Source of the DNA: Taeniopygia guttata | Taxonomy: Eukaryota; Chordata; Aves; Passeriformes; Estrildidae | Assembly: GCF_048771995.1 (NCBI RefSeq) | Contig: NC_133026.1 | Span: 97,060,501 to 97,124,500, forward strand | Direction of reading: 5' to 3' | Length of the DNA: 64,000 bases | Part shown: piece after piece, positions 32,211 through 44,689 of the stretch | Layout: each line of letters begins with the position of its first letter | Numbering within the stretch: position 1 is the stretch's first letter | Made by a program: the position numbers and the translations under genes | The notes under the pieces: generated by a model | Databases searched by the model: none | What the model was told of the DNA's origin: nothing | What the model saw: only the letters and a program-made list of their open reading frames with translations

Positions 32211-32300
32211 TTTTTCTTTTTCTTTTTCTTTTTCTTTTTCTTTTTCTTTTTCTTTTTCTTTTTCTTTTTCTTTTTCTTTTTCTTTTTCTTTTTCTTTTTC
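32211..32300. repeat. Perfect (TTTTTC)15 microsatellite
   Basis: Fifteen uninterrupted copies of TTTTTC (GAAAAA on the other strand) span 90 bp. A spurious poly-Phe reading frame passes through it. Confidence 0.98.
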
Positions 32301-35300
32301 ATCTCAAGTATGGCAAGCCTATCTGAATTTCCCCTCAATGGGTGAATACATTCCAATGTAAATAATTTTTTTTACCTACTGCTAATTTGGAACTTGTTGA
32401 GAATTGTAAGACCTTCAGGCCAGCTGTTGGCCACCACAATAATGATGTCACTTTGATTTTGGAGGCAGGAATGTGACAGTTCAGCAAAAAGAATTTTTAG
32501 AACATAAGACACATCAGCACAAAAAGAGAATAAAAATTGTGAACATGATGACAGCAAAGCAGGATTGAGAGATTGTTTAGTGAAGAATGCTTTCCTCTTT
32601 TCTAAATACTCTGACTAATCTTTTATTCTTTTTTTTTCCAAAAAAATAAATATCATCAAATCTACTCAAAACTATTCCCCTTGCAAGTATTTGTTTTCCT
32701 TCTGCCAAGCAATAATGCATTTCAGGTTTTGCATTTCTTAAGCCAGTGTACTGCATACAAACCACAAGCATGTTAAGACACAAAGACACACATTGCATTT
32801 CATAACCTCACTGTGATGAAACCAGTTTGTACATATTCCTGGAGCATTTTACTGCTCACGTTGAAGAAATTCCCAAAGTGCGATGGCTGCTATTCATACT
32901 CGTGATATAAAAACATTTTAAACTGATAAAAGTCCACAACAATATAATTTAAACACAACCCCATAAAGTATGATAATAGATAGGACACAGGACAAGAACA
33001 ATAATGGTTTAGGATATTATGCAAGATTTACAAACAATGTAGTTACAATCTGCATTAAGCACCACAAGCAAGCTAATAACATACAGCCCATGGTTTAATC
33101 CCAACACAATAACCAGAGATATATATTTTTTCAGATGTTTGATGACACACAAAACTGTAATTAAAGGGATATTCCCATTTAGCTGTGTGTAAGGAATGGC
33201 AAACACATTACAAAAGCCTTGTGTGCAGAAGGAACAGGCTGGCAGCACCTCCAGAGCACGTCTATCTAACATTTGTCATTTACCACCGTCAACAAATCAC
33301 TCTTGCAGAACAGGTTACACACTTGTACTGAAATTCCACTGCTTTCATTATGACATCAAAGAGTTTCCAATTTAGGACAACATCAGGGCTGATCTGGATC
33401 TCAGAGCTTGTTTTGTATTTTTCTTTAACCATTTTTTAATGGACCCATAAGTATTATCGATTGCATATTACATTAGGACACATATACAATTTACCAGTCT
33501 TTTCTAATGCATGCTGTTGCCCAATTTTCTCCCTTTTGTGTTAAAAATTCCAGTAGATTTTCCACACTGAGAAACAGATTTATTAGATCTTCTAAATAAG
33601 TAAATCCCATACATCCTTCAAAGTCTGCCTATACCCCTGACCAAAATATATTCTTTACATGGTTCTTCCCATACATATTCAATTAGTATTTATGGGTTGG
33701 TGGAAATCATGACAAAGTTATGAACCATATTCATTTTTTATAAGTAATTTATACTTAATTTGTAAAGTCATTTATAATCTGCTGAAAATTAGATAATTCT
33801 TTTCTGCACTTCAGTGTTTATTGATATGAATTTATCATGTTCATATTTCAATCCTTGTTTATATAATGAAAAATCTGTATTTAAATTATTTAAATCTGTA
33901 TCCTGCTACTGAACTGATATTTTAAAAGTATCTGTTCTGACAATCAATCAGCATGATATAAAATTTACACAAGTTTGGCTATATCTGGCAAGTTAATTTT
34001 CTGAAACACTCAGCTTATAGTCTTTCAAGTTCATTTAAAGATATATACAGAAATTCTTGGAGCAAAAAGAGTAGGTAAACATGAAAGAAAAAATAGCATT
34101 ATTCCTTACTAGGCATATTATTAACATGAATGACTTTTCCTTAAGACAAATTTAAATAGATTAAGAAGTTTATAAAAAAGTAAAAAATAAAAAATAAAAC
34201 AGAAAAAAAAAGCATTTTTATTTTAAAAAATGAATGCTTGCTATACTCTAATTTGGAATATAACTTCTCATTTTTTTATTAAGAATCACTATAAAACACA
34301 GCTTAAAAAGTAATCTAAACACAACTAGAATAAAATGCCTCTTTTTTTAAATGCCATGATAAAATGCAAACTATTTATTAAATCAGAAGTGCAAATATGT
34401 AGCTAAGTAAGGCATATATGGCACACTTTTGAATAATTTGATAACTTATTTGCCCACCATTAATTAGTTACTTAACTATTACAAAAGAAATAGGAAAAGT
34501 GTAATCATATCTCAGCTAGTGCATTGCTCAGTCCCCTGGAGATTTTTTTTTTTTTCCTATTAGTGAAACAGGCAGAGAAAATAAGCATTAAAGCAGAAAA
34601 CATTGGGAGTCACACAGAAAGTAGAAGTTTTTCTTGTCATTGCAGGAGGTCCAACACAAAAATCATACTGAGTTTATGGTCAGATTGCCAAAGTAGCTAA
34701 CATTTATGTATTATCAGCATGATGCAGACCTAAGACATGTTTATGAAGAGCATTCAGGCACCTACATGGATGAGGCTCTTGGATTCCTTTAAACTGGCAT
34801 TCCATTCTTTTGCTGAAGGACTGCCTAAATATCTTACATACTGAGCTATTGAGTACTCAAAAAAAAAAAAAACTCACAATCTACCATTTTGAAATATATT
34901 TGGGAAAAAAAAAAAAAAAAAGAAGTGGGTAGACTGCTCTAAAAGTTGTCTTTTAGAAGAAAATATAGTGTACGAGTCCCGGAAATTCAGTTCTGTGACA
35001 ATTCCATAGTGCACCACATAAGAAATGTTTCTAAAACAGGTCAGAGTATCTTCATATTAGAAATGCCTACATTCACATACTAAAGTTGAGTAGAATTTGT
35101 ATGAGGAGAAAGATACTAAATTTAACAAACATCTAAATATAACCCACTTTATTTTGCTGCCTCTATCCCAAATACAGACTCCTGAAGATTATCTCAGCAT
35201 GGAGAAAAATAGCATATTCATGGATGAGTCGCAACAGCAAAACCAAATGCAAGGAGTTACAATAGTCATGCTTCAGAAAACAAGAAAAATAGGGTTGAAT

Positions 35301-35693
35301 TAGTGTATTTTTTCTTTTCTTTGGTTTGGAAATAGCATCATTACTGACATTTTGTAAGCCCACTTGGAAAAGCATAGAAAAGTAATTTTCAAATTTGCAC
35401 CATTTTAGGTGCATAACTTTTCTACAGAAAGGTATTATTTTGGATTACTCCAAAGGCAGCTAAGTGGGTAATCAAAGCATTTCTGAAAACTTTTTTATAA
35501 AAATCATGCAAATGGTTTGCAGCAGATAATTTAGCTCTACAGCTAATACTACAACTTTGACTCAATCCTAACTTAAACACATGGAACTATTTTAGAGCTG
35601 AATCAAACCTGTGATTCCTTGTAGCAATGTAGTCCCTTTTGAGTAGTAGGATATTTTAACAATTACCTTTCTCTCAAATATATGTGTTAGAAT

Positions 35694-35742
35694 TTTAAAC
35701 AGTTGACCAATTATATAAATAATTTAAACTGTTGACCAATTA
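35694..35742. repeat. Short tandem duplication of a 20-bp motif, 29-bp period
   Basis: TTTAAACAGTTGACCAATTA (35694-35713) recurs at 35723-35742 with a single A-to-T change. Each copy contains an AAC[A/T]GTT core, the MYB-type binding consensus. Confidence 0.85.
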
Positions 35743-35798
35743 CTTTCAAACATAAAGCATTAAAAGCCACTTCTGGGTTTTATTGGTTTACTTTAACT

Positions 35799-35821
35799 AA
35801 AGAGTCACAAAGTGACTCTTT
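35799..35821. repeat. Perfect 10-bp inverted repeat, 3-nt loop
   Basis: AAAGAGTCAC, then AAA, then GTGACTCTTT. Each arm contains TGACTC or GAGTCA, an AP-1-like half motif. Confidence 0.85.
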
Positions 35822-36239
35822 TGAGTGGTGGGACTCATGAATGAATGTTAGAACACTGCAAAGAGAAAACATTAAAGGAAAAGACTTTAAAACATTATTA
35901 TTTTAATTATCTTTTTTTTTTTTTTCCTTTTCTATGTTTTTTTCCCCAATTGAATTACTTCTAAATAATCAATTATATTGCAGCTGCCTTGAACTAGGAA
36001 GACTGGTTTAGGCTCTTGATTATTAAGATCTCACATTAACACAAAGATTCAGAGACTTGGTATTTACTAATATTACCATGTTAACAGAGAGAAATAGCTG
36101 GAAGATTAGGACTTGAAATTCCAATTAAATTCCATGGTCAGTTCTCACAAGCAATTGTCCAGTTCTGTCTAAATTTTTGTTAAAAAATGTGAAGTGTTAA
36201 TTACAGAGATGTTCCCATGGCATTCTAAAAGTATTTTTT

Positions 36240-36258
36240 GGGGTGGGGGTGGGTGGGG
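36240..36258 (+). other. G-quadruplex motif with single-base loops
   Basis: GGGGTGGGGGTGGGTGGGG: four G-runs of at least three, separated by single T loops. This is the textbook arrangement for a very stable parallel quadruplex. It stands alone in AT-rich intergenic DNA. Confidence 0.85.
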
Positions 36259-39200
36259 AATCTATATTTTCTCTATTAATCTCCCTAGTGACTGAATCAT
36301 ATGCTCTTAGAAAATTGAATTATACAAATGACTGACAGTTATAATCTTTTTCGCTTTTTATTCATTAGTGTGATTTTTTTCCTGAATCTCAGAAGACTTA
36401 AAGGATAGATAATTTAAATGATGCTTTAATATTGCCCTCATATGAATATATTAAACTGGAAAGGCATAGATATTAATTTAAATAGGTGCATGATAATTTT
36501 TACCTGTGTAACAGTAACACCTCTGATCTAGGTATAAAATTTTATTTTATAATCATGAATTTACTTTGAAGTTTTATATTTTGTCTCTCATTGGGATTTT
36601 CAGTTTTAAAGGCAGTTCAATTGTTTCTATGCTTTCACTGTTCACATGTAAAGACATTTTATAGCGACTGTGCAGCTATATGGAGACTATATAATTATAA
36701 ATTTAGATTACTTACCATTATGTAGCAACTTATTCTAGAAAAGCATTAAGGTGCTGATTGTTAAATGGAATCCAAAAGCAATGAGAGTGAAGTATATCAG
36801 TTTAGAATTCTGTTTCAACCAGTAGTATTTTAGAAAGTTGAAAGGGAGAGGTTATTTTACTTTGAAGAATCTGTAGATAAACTTCTGTTTAGGTTACATA
36901 TTACCTTAGTCTTTTATCTCCCAGGATCATGGTTCAAATATTTCAAAGAACCACAGTTTAGCAGACCTTAACGACAGTGCTGCAGAACCAAGTTAATACA
37001 ATTTTTTTCTGAGAGACTTGGGGTATGGCATAGCCTAAACAGCACCATAAAAAAAAAATAACATTTCACCTCATTGTAGCAGACATGGATACTAGAAAGT
37101 ACATTAACTAGCAGTCTGAATCCTAAGAGTTAATGAATACAGGCAAATTAACTTTGTGATGTTTGGGGGTTGCATTCTACAAGACAGTGTTTGCTGAATC
37201 ATAATTTTTCCTGTTGCATTTCTGTAGGTTGCACAGAAATTTAGGGCTTGCACAACTAGAAGTTTGCTAACACAATACCACTGTTAAACAAGCAATTCAC
37301 AAAAAAAAATTTACCTTGCAAAAAAGTAATAAACTAGAGTGGTAGAAACATTTGAAAAATCCACAGAGATCTTATAGTTCTGTTCCAGCATAAATTATTT
37401 GGACTAATTGAGAATTATTCCTGTAAATATTACATAAACACTGATCATATCCCAAACAAGGGAAATGAGATCTTTTCATTCTGAGAACTATCCTTGTGGC
37501 TTATCAATTGCACAAGACACAGTAATTTGTTTTAAATGCAGTCTGTTTCTATCTATGTTAACAAAGAAGGGGAAGGAGAAAGAGGTCGCCATGAACACAC
37601 TTTGGCTATTTGAGAATCATAGCAGCATTACAGCAGCCTGGAAAAACAAAGAACATTAGTTCTGCTCAGTTAATATAGTTCTGCCAAGAGAACATCAACT
37701 CTTCAACAGTAACCATTGTGTTTTCTACAGACACTGTGCCAGTGCATTAAAATTATTCCCTTCTAGATCACATAATCTTCTTTCTTTAGATTTCACTCAA
37801 AACTATAAAAACAGGAAACAAGGAGGAAAGAAAAGGACTCTGAAGAAAAAACCAAAAGCCTACATTGCTTTTTAAATCTGAAAAATATATGCTCTGCATA
37901 CATATTCTAATTAACAGGACATCAATTGCTGATACTAAGGTTAAACTATATGAACAAGAGTAGCAGATAAGTTTGTTTGTACAATAATCATGGAAATTAA
38001 TAAATGTCTAGGGAGAAAGTAGTTTGCATGACCACGTTTATCATCCGAGTTCAAGATAAAACTAATCAGCAAATGCTCATCTGTATGTTTGAAGGAGAGC
38101 CTTAAATCCTGCATTAAGTGCAGCAAAAATTCAAAAGGAGCAAATATAAAAGTCTAGTTCTCTAAATATAGGAGTGAAATGTGGTAATTCCTAAGCAAAA
38201 AGTTCAAAGACAACATGTTTCCTGTACTGCATGAAAACCTGTTCAATCTGAAATATGCAAGTTACCTGGAACAAGTTTTAATCTTATTTTAATAATAAAA
38301 TAGCCCATTATGTTCAACTGAGCCAGTCAAAATTAATGAGCAATTCTAGAATATTGAGCATGTTGGACCACTAAGCAATAAAAATCCTTATGAAACAAGG
38401 TGAGAGGCCACACAGTAGCCTGAATGAAGATTTCTAACTATTTATTGTTACAGTGTTATCTGTTTTTTATATATTTTTTTCACTGATATTATATAGGGAG
38501 AGAAATAATGAGGGATTTAAAAAAAAAAGAAAAAAAAAGCTTGGGAAAAGGCAGGGGAAACAAGACGGTAAAAGAATTAGAATGCAAAATACAAAATGAG
38601 ACAAAGAAAATTAGAGCAATGGGAAAATGGAGTGAAAGAAATAAGAATAAATTGCTAGATATAACAGGCATCACCTGGTTGAAGAAAGTGGTCTTTTCAG
38701 TCACAAGGAGGGATCAGCACACATCTCTGGCCACTGTTACTTAAAGATGCTTTTTCCTTATGTGTCAAGTTACCAGGAGTATAAAATAAATAACTTTTGG
38801 TACTGTCTCCTCTGCTTCTTCAAGGTTACAACCACATTGTTCTCATCTAACTTGGAAAGTGTTTTCAAAATAAAGCATTTCAGACACTTGAGATTTTCAT
38901 TTGACCTTCTCTTGCAACAGTCCTTAAATCTATGCAGCTCATAAAGCTCTTAGATTCTCAGAAAATTATTACCAAAAATTTTTGCAATTGCTACATGCCA
39001 GATGGATTGGTCTAGAATTCTTTTAGCTGTTTTCTCTATTCATGAAACAAATTTTTCTTTTAAAATGTAAATCTGAAAATCCTGTTCCTTCTTATAATGT
39101 AGCTCATGCTTCTCTTGGTTATTTGCATAGGTAGTCATACACAGATGAAACGGATTGCCGAGTCTGGTCTCAGACTTCAGGCCTTTAAAGGTTTGAAATG

Positions 39201-42200
39201 CACATGCAGAGCTTTAAAGCAGAATTTGTCTACAAGTGTATAACTAGTGAGTCATCTTATCCCTGCGACAGCGATTCCCCACAGTTATACTCAGTACATC
39301 CCACTCTTACCCAGTTACCCTTGCAAGATGCATTTTGTCTAACATGATAAGGCTTCAGATTTTTCTTCTTCCATTTTAACTCTCTCCTAGAAAGGAGACG
39401 TTAAGAGACATTACAAACAATATGACTTCACCAGTGAAAAAGGGACCTTGGGATAGCAATCCATGGTTCCTTCATTGTAAGGATGTGGCCAAATCACCTT
39501 TGGTTTCTGGAAGGAGCAAGTAGAGGGCAAAATAAATATCTTAGTCAGTACAGCCAGCTTGTCATTAAATACCATTAAAATGTTTCCCACTCTGCTGCTT
39601 CCTCCAAACTCTTGCTCTCTCATATGCTGCCACAATGTTCTGTCCAAGGAGTTGTATTCACCTGGATCAGTTCATTGCTCCACTCACAGCACTGTTTTTC
39701 CAATAGCTTGCCTGGCCATAATTTGAAGGGCAGGCTACAAAGGTATGAGGATAGAAACTCCTTAAGCCAGCACTGTCATTAAAGTTGCAGTATAATGAAA
39801 CTATGGCCTAAGTAACTCACTTAAAACTGCACTTCATGTCAAAGGAAGATGGCCAGAAACTGAACTTAATGCTCCATGGCATGTCTACACTCTAATTGAA
39901 AGATGACAGGGCAAAGTCAATGCCCAAGGACCAACAGGCACAGACCAACCTCCGTCTATGATCATGAACTTGCTGTCCCCAAAACAGAGTGGCCTTGTCC
40001 CAGCTTCAAACAAGCATGCCTGGGCCTGAGCAGAGGAAATATCCCACAGGCTTTTGTCTACTCACTTCTGCACCTCATGTATTCTTCCTCACCTTATGAT
40101 ACAACATCACAGCAATGCAATGACTTTTTGAAGTGTGTAGAGCGCTCTTTCCCCTGTGCCTTCAGACGATCATTAAAGCTGTCCCCAGCAGCACATATCC
40201 TGGGTGTCAAAGCTGGGGCTCCTAAAGTCTCTGCCACCATACTTTAGTGGCTCCTGTTCACTTTCTGAAAACCACCATGGGGCGACCCACACATGTGTGG
40301 CACAGGCTACCAAAACTGCAGCTCACCAGAGATGCTGCTTTGTGTAGTCAAGCTCCTGCTCCTGAGAAACGGTGTGAGAAAAGCAGCTGGCTTGGAGATC
40401 AGCAGTGCTAATTCACACCAAGGGTCAGCATGGAGGTATTCCTTCTTCCAAAGGGAAGAAGTGAAAACAACTGCCAGTGCTGTGGAAACTTCCCTTTTTC
40501 TTACCAAACAAGGTGCATCATATCCTGACACAACTGCAGGCTTATTAACACTAAAGATGACTGGCATGGTAGAGTAGCGTATCATTTGAATGTGGATATT
40601 ACAAGCTTCATTATTTTATTATGCATTTATTACAACTCTTTCCTAGCCTCCATTGCAGCTAAACATGAGGAATAGTCTTATTTCAAGATCACCATACCTT
40701 TAGCTCTCATTGCAAACTTGATTCCCTTATGAGCCTTGCTGCACATTTCTAGCCAAAATCACACCTTTTAGATATAAGAGTTAAGGATGTCGGGATGAAA
40801 AATTCCTCCCACCTCATAACCACCATTTGTGAAACCAAAAGAAGGCTTGCAACTTCTCTTCTTGAGATTGTTTTAGTCACAGATAATCGCTCTCCATTAG
40901 CTAACACACAATGTCTGAGTTGGATTAATTTTCCTCACATGGCTTGAGACTTTGCAAAGCTAAGTGAGCAACTCAAAGTATTATTTTTAGTGTATCTTAG
41001 CATTTAGATTTCTGACATCTGAAGCTGAGGCAGCTACAGCCCACAGAAAGAACCCTGTGCTTCTGAATTATGCTTGAATTCCAGGTGCTCTCTGGAAACT
41101 AAAACCCAACAGAGATTCACATTAATGCACTGACAGCTTTCCTAAGATAGACCACTTAAATTATAACAACACATATGTAAGGTGTAAAAACAGAAATACA
41201 TTATGTTCCAGATTCACATTTTCATTTAAATCCTGTTCTAGAAATCAAGTGTTAATTACCCTTCCTCAGCGAGAAAGCCTTCTATTTTTAATCATGACAA
41301 TATGATACAAGAAGGTCCCAGCTCCTTAAAGATCCAAAAAGAATTTCTCATATTCTGCTATTTCTGCCTGTCAAAAGAACTGAGAATAATACTTCTATTT
41401 GCCTTTTAAAAAATATTACCTCTTCTTCAACCCACTCCCAAAACACTTTTGATCTTACCTCACAGTAGTATCATATAAATCTTAAGTTAACACCACAATA
41501 CATTGAGTCATGTCTTGTAACCTACAGCATTTCTGGATGGAATTGAAGCATTTGGGGATTTCGTAAATGAGCAGTGAAGACTAAAAGTATATAATCCTTC
41601 TGCATCCGTTTTCTAAAAAAAGTATTTTTAAAATATGGGAAAGCAAAAGGGAAGATATGCACCATAACAATGCCATCTCAAGGTTTAGCTGAATTTCCAA
41701 GTGTTTATTTGCATAAAGCACAATTTTGCATGTAGACACAGCATAATTTGTAATTATTTTTTTCACCAGGAGCCAGACACAGCTTTTACATGTAAAATCT
41801 GCTGACAGCAATTTATCTCTTCCTCCATCTTAGAAGCAACTAATGCATTTGCAAGGGCTTGTCTGGGCCAACAAGTATTTCTCCCATCTTCTGCAGGAAA
41901 TACCCTTAAATTTAATTTTCATAGGGAATGAAAAGAAGGAAGCCTTAACTTTCTTCCACTTTATGCAAAGAAGATATCTTCTTTTCACAATGGAATTTCA
42001 TTCCTAGAAACTTTATATTTCTATACAGACCATCTACACCCTTTGAGAAGCAGTCTACCATAGGGCCACCATTTCCTGAAGTATCTCCTGTTCTGCCAAA
42101 TTTTCTGTTCAGGGACAAGAAAGCTATTCTGAGACTTGAAGATTTAACAGTCTATTGACAAAATAATCTCCAAAAATGTCGCACAAAATCAGTCTGATAT

Positions 42201-44689
42201 TTTGATAGTGGTATCTGTATGGGGATTTTATTTTATTTCAACTTTAGTCTGCTTTTAGAAAATGCTATTGAGTAGTTTATAATATCAATCTCAGTACAAC
42301 AGGATATGAATTGTTTAATGAATTGTCTGATCCTCAAGAAGCACTAAGAAGAAGCGGCTGAACTGGCCCAACATGCAAAGTTAAGATCAAAAAAGACATA
42401 TTTTATAAAAGCAAAGAGGAAATGAACAAAATTACCCAGTGGCCATCCAGTCTGCATTTCAATTTTTTAAGTACAGTATGCTCTCACAATAAACAAATGC
42501 TTTCATAAAAGCATGCTAAGAAAAAAAAGGGAAGATTAACAGAAAAGTTACAGTCAGTTCGAATTGAAAATGACTCAATGGCAAAAGAAAAAAATAATTA
42601 CTTTGGTAGGGGATTAAAAACTTTGGTACTGAAGTCATAAAGTCTTTTTGTTTTCTCTCAGTGTTGTGACAAAGTGTATACAGGACAGCATATTTTAGAT
42701 TAAGAGCGAACATTTGCTATTCAAGTAAAGAGAATAAAATTGCAGCCGCTATTGCAATATACGTATTTTTTTTCATTTAGAAAAATCCAAGCCAGTTCTT
42801 TAAGATGAAAATACACATCCTACATTATTGATTAGGTCTTTAGTTCCTGAAAGCATTAAGACTAGAAGTTGCCACCTTAGCACAAATTTAAGTATGCTAC
42901 AAATTGTCATTCCTTTAAAGTAGAGATGTAGCAACCTGAGACAAAAGAAAGTTGGGGTTTGGGTCTTGTTTTGAACAAATGATGACCATTAAAGTATCTT
43001 ATTTTGAGTAACCTGGGGTGTACATTTCTGTGGAGAAACAGCAAAAAATAAACACAAATTCCACAAATAACCTTGACTTGGTAGAAATGTTACTTGCTGT
43101 ATGGCAGGCAAATTTAACAGCCAAAGGCTCTCTATACCGTAAGTAGAGAATAGAAAATTTCTTTTGGAAGGATTTACATGCATATCAGTGGGAGTTTATG
43201 TTAAACATAGCTCATAGCACAAAACACTGGTATGAAAACATATGGCCCTACTCCCTTCCTTTCTCCCATTCCCCATTACTTCTGTCTATGCATTTTCATC
43301 CCCTTCATGTGTCAGCCACAGAGCTTAGGAAAGCTTCCATCTCTTAACTCAAGACAGCCTAAAACCACCCACTACCCACTTTGGCCATCACAGTCATCAA
43401 CTCAGATGAAGACTATGTCAACCTTGCAACTGAGCTACAAAGCAATTCTATTCCTCTTACTAGTAATCACCTCAGTTTTCCTTGCCTCTTTTCAAAGGTT
43501 TCATTGCTGAAAGCCACAATTCTCCATTCAAAAATGCTTTATGTAAAATATTTGTAGTCTGCGTATCCTTGATATCCCTGCATTTTTCTATTCCTCAGTA
43601 TATAAGCAGAAGGAAGTTTGCTAGCAACTAGGAGAGCTCACATCAGCGGCTAAATGGTGCTTTATGTCAGTAAGCTGTATACAGGATAGTTGCAGTAATC
43701 CTTTAAAATGGTTAAAATTTCAGAAATCGGAGAATTGTTTCAGGAACATGCACACTGCCTAGGCAGCTTAGGAATACCTTCCAGGAGCCCAGCACAGCAT
43801 TCAGCACAATAGTGTCAAAATTGTCTTTGTTGGCTCCAGCAGTATCAGGTGTCACAGCTTGGTGTGATTCGATCTGTTAGAGATACGCTCAGTGATGAGA
43901 ACAAAACTGCAGAAAGTGGCTTTGCTCCCCGAGAAGATTTGAGAGACAGTACCAGTCTGACACGGGATAATACAGTCTGAAATATCTATAGTCTTAGGAG
44001 ATTTCAACAGCTTAAGGGAAATACATTCTGGTTTTGTACCCTTTTCACTGACTTGAGCTTTTGGCTGTCAACAGAACAATTCTCCACCCTCCCACTCCTC
44101 CAAACACAATTGCTTCTCCAAACATGCTGACAAAAGAGAAATAGGGTAAATTAGTTCCGGACCAAAACTGAACAAGCTGAACCTTTTATTTAAGTACTTT
44201 ACGAGAATTAAGCACTTTTGTGCCATCTTCATCACATCAGATGTCTGGAGTGCCATCCTCCCATCCTTTAAGCAGTGAGCACCACAGTGTGGACAAGAGT
44301 GTTAAAACAGTCCAGGTAAACAATGGAGCAGCATGAGACTGTGCACGTCCAAGTGCCAAGACTACTCAAGTGCTTCCAGAAGGAAATGTAAGCTAGGACA
44401 GGCTGACTCAGGCTCCCTTTGCTACAGAAACTCCTGCAGGTCTGGCATTTTAAAATATCTTTTTCGGAAAATAATTTGTGTTATACTGCTAGAGTGTTCA
44501 CTAAATTACAGACTAGAAAATATAAACTCCTACCTCTAGAGAGTATTTTCAAAATCCTGCAGAATACCAGATGCATTTCTGTACTACCATGACTTGCGGC
44601 CTAAAGTACACTTACAACAAACATCCCAGGAAACAGCCTCCTACACAACATGTAACATCTAAACTTGACACTGTAAATTAATCCAAAGG

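Larger units (their letters stand above)
23870..44680. other. Intergenic region between transglutaminase promoter and TMX3 3' end
   Basis: About 21 kb of AT-rich DNA. Besides the microsatellite, quadruplex motif and short repeats listed separately, no exon series could be assembled on either strand. Open frames of 60-115 codons (for example near 25.7, 35.1, 38.5, 39.9 and 40.3 kb) lack family resemblance or linked splice partners. Two CCCTAA units near 24781 are too few to call an interstitial telomere. Confidence 0.5.

Noticed and set aside
32094..32345. Open frame with a long run of phenylalanines.
   Set aside because: It is a translation of the TTTTTC microsatellite, not a protein.
39903..40577. 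Two adjacent frames of about 100 codons (39903-40247 and 40293-40577), possible exons.
   Set aside because: No family resemblance, no convincing splice partners, and a comparable frame on the opposite strand; treated as chance in a slightly GC-richer patch.
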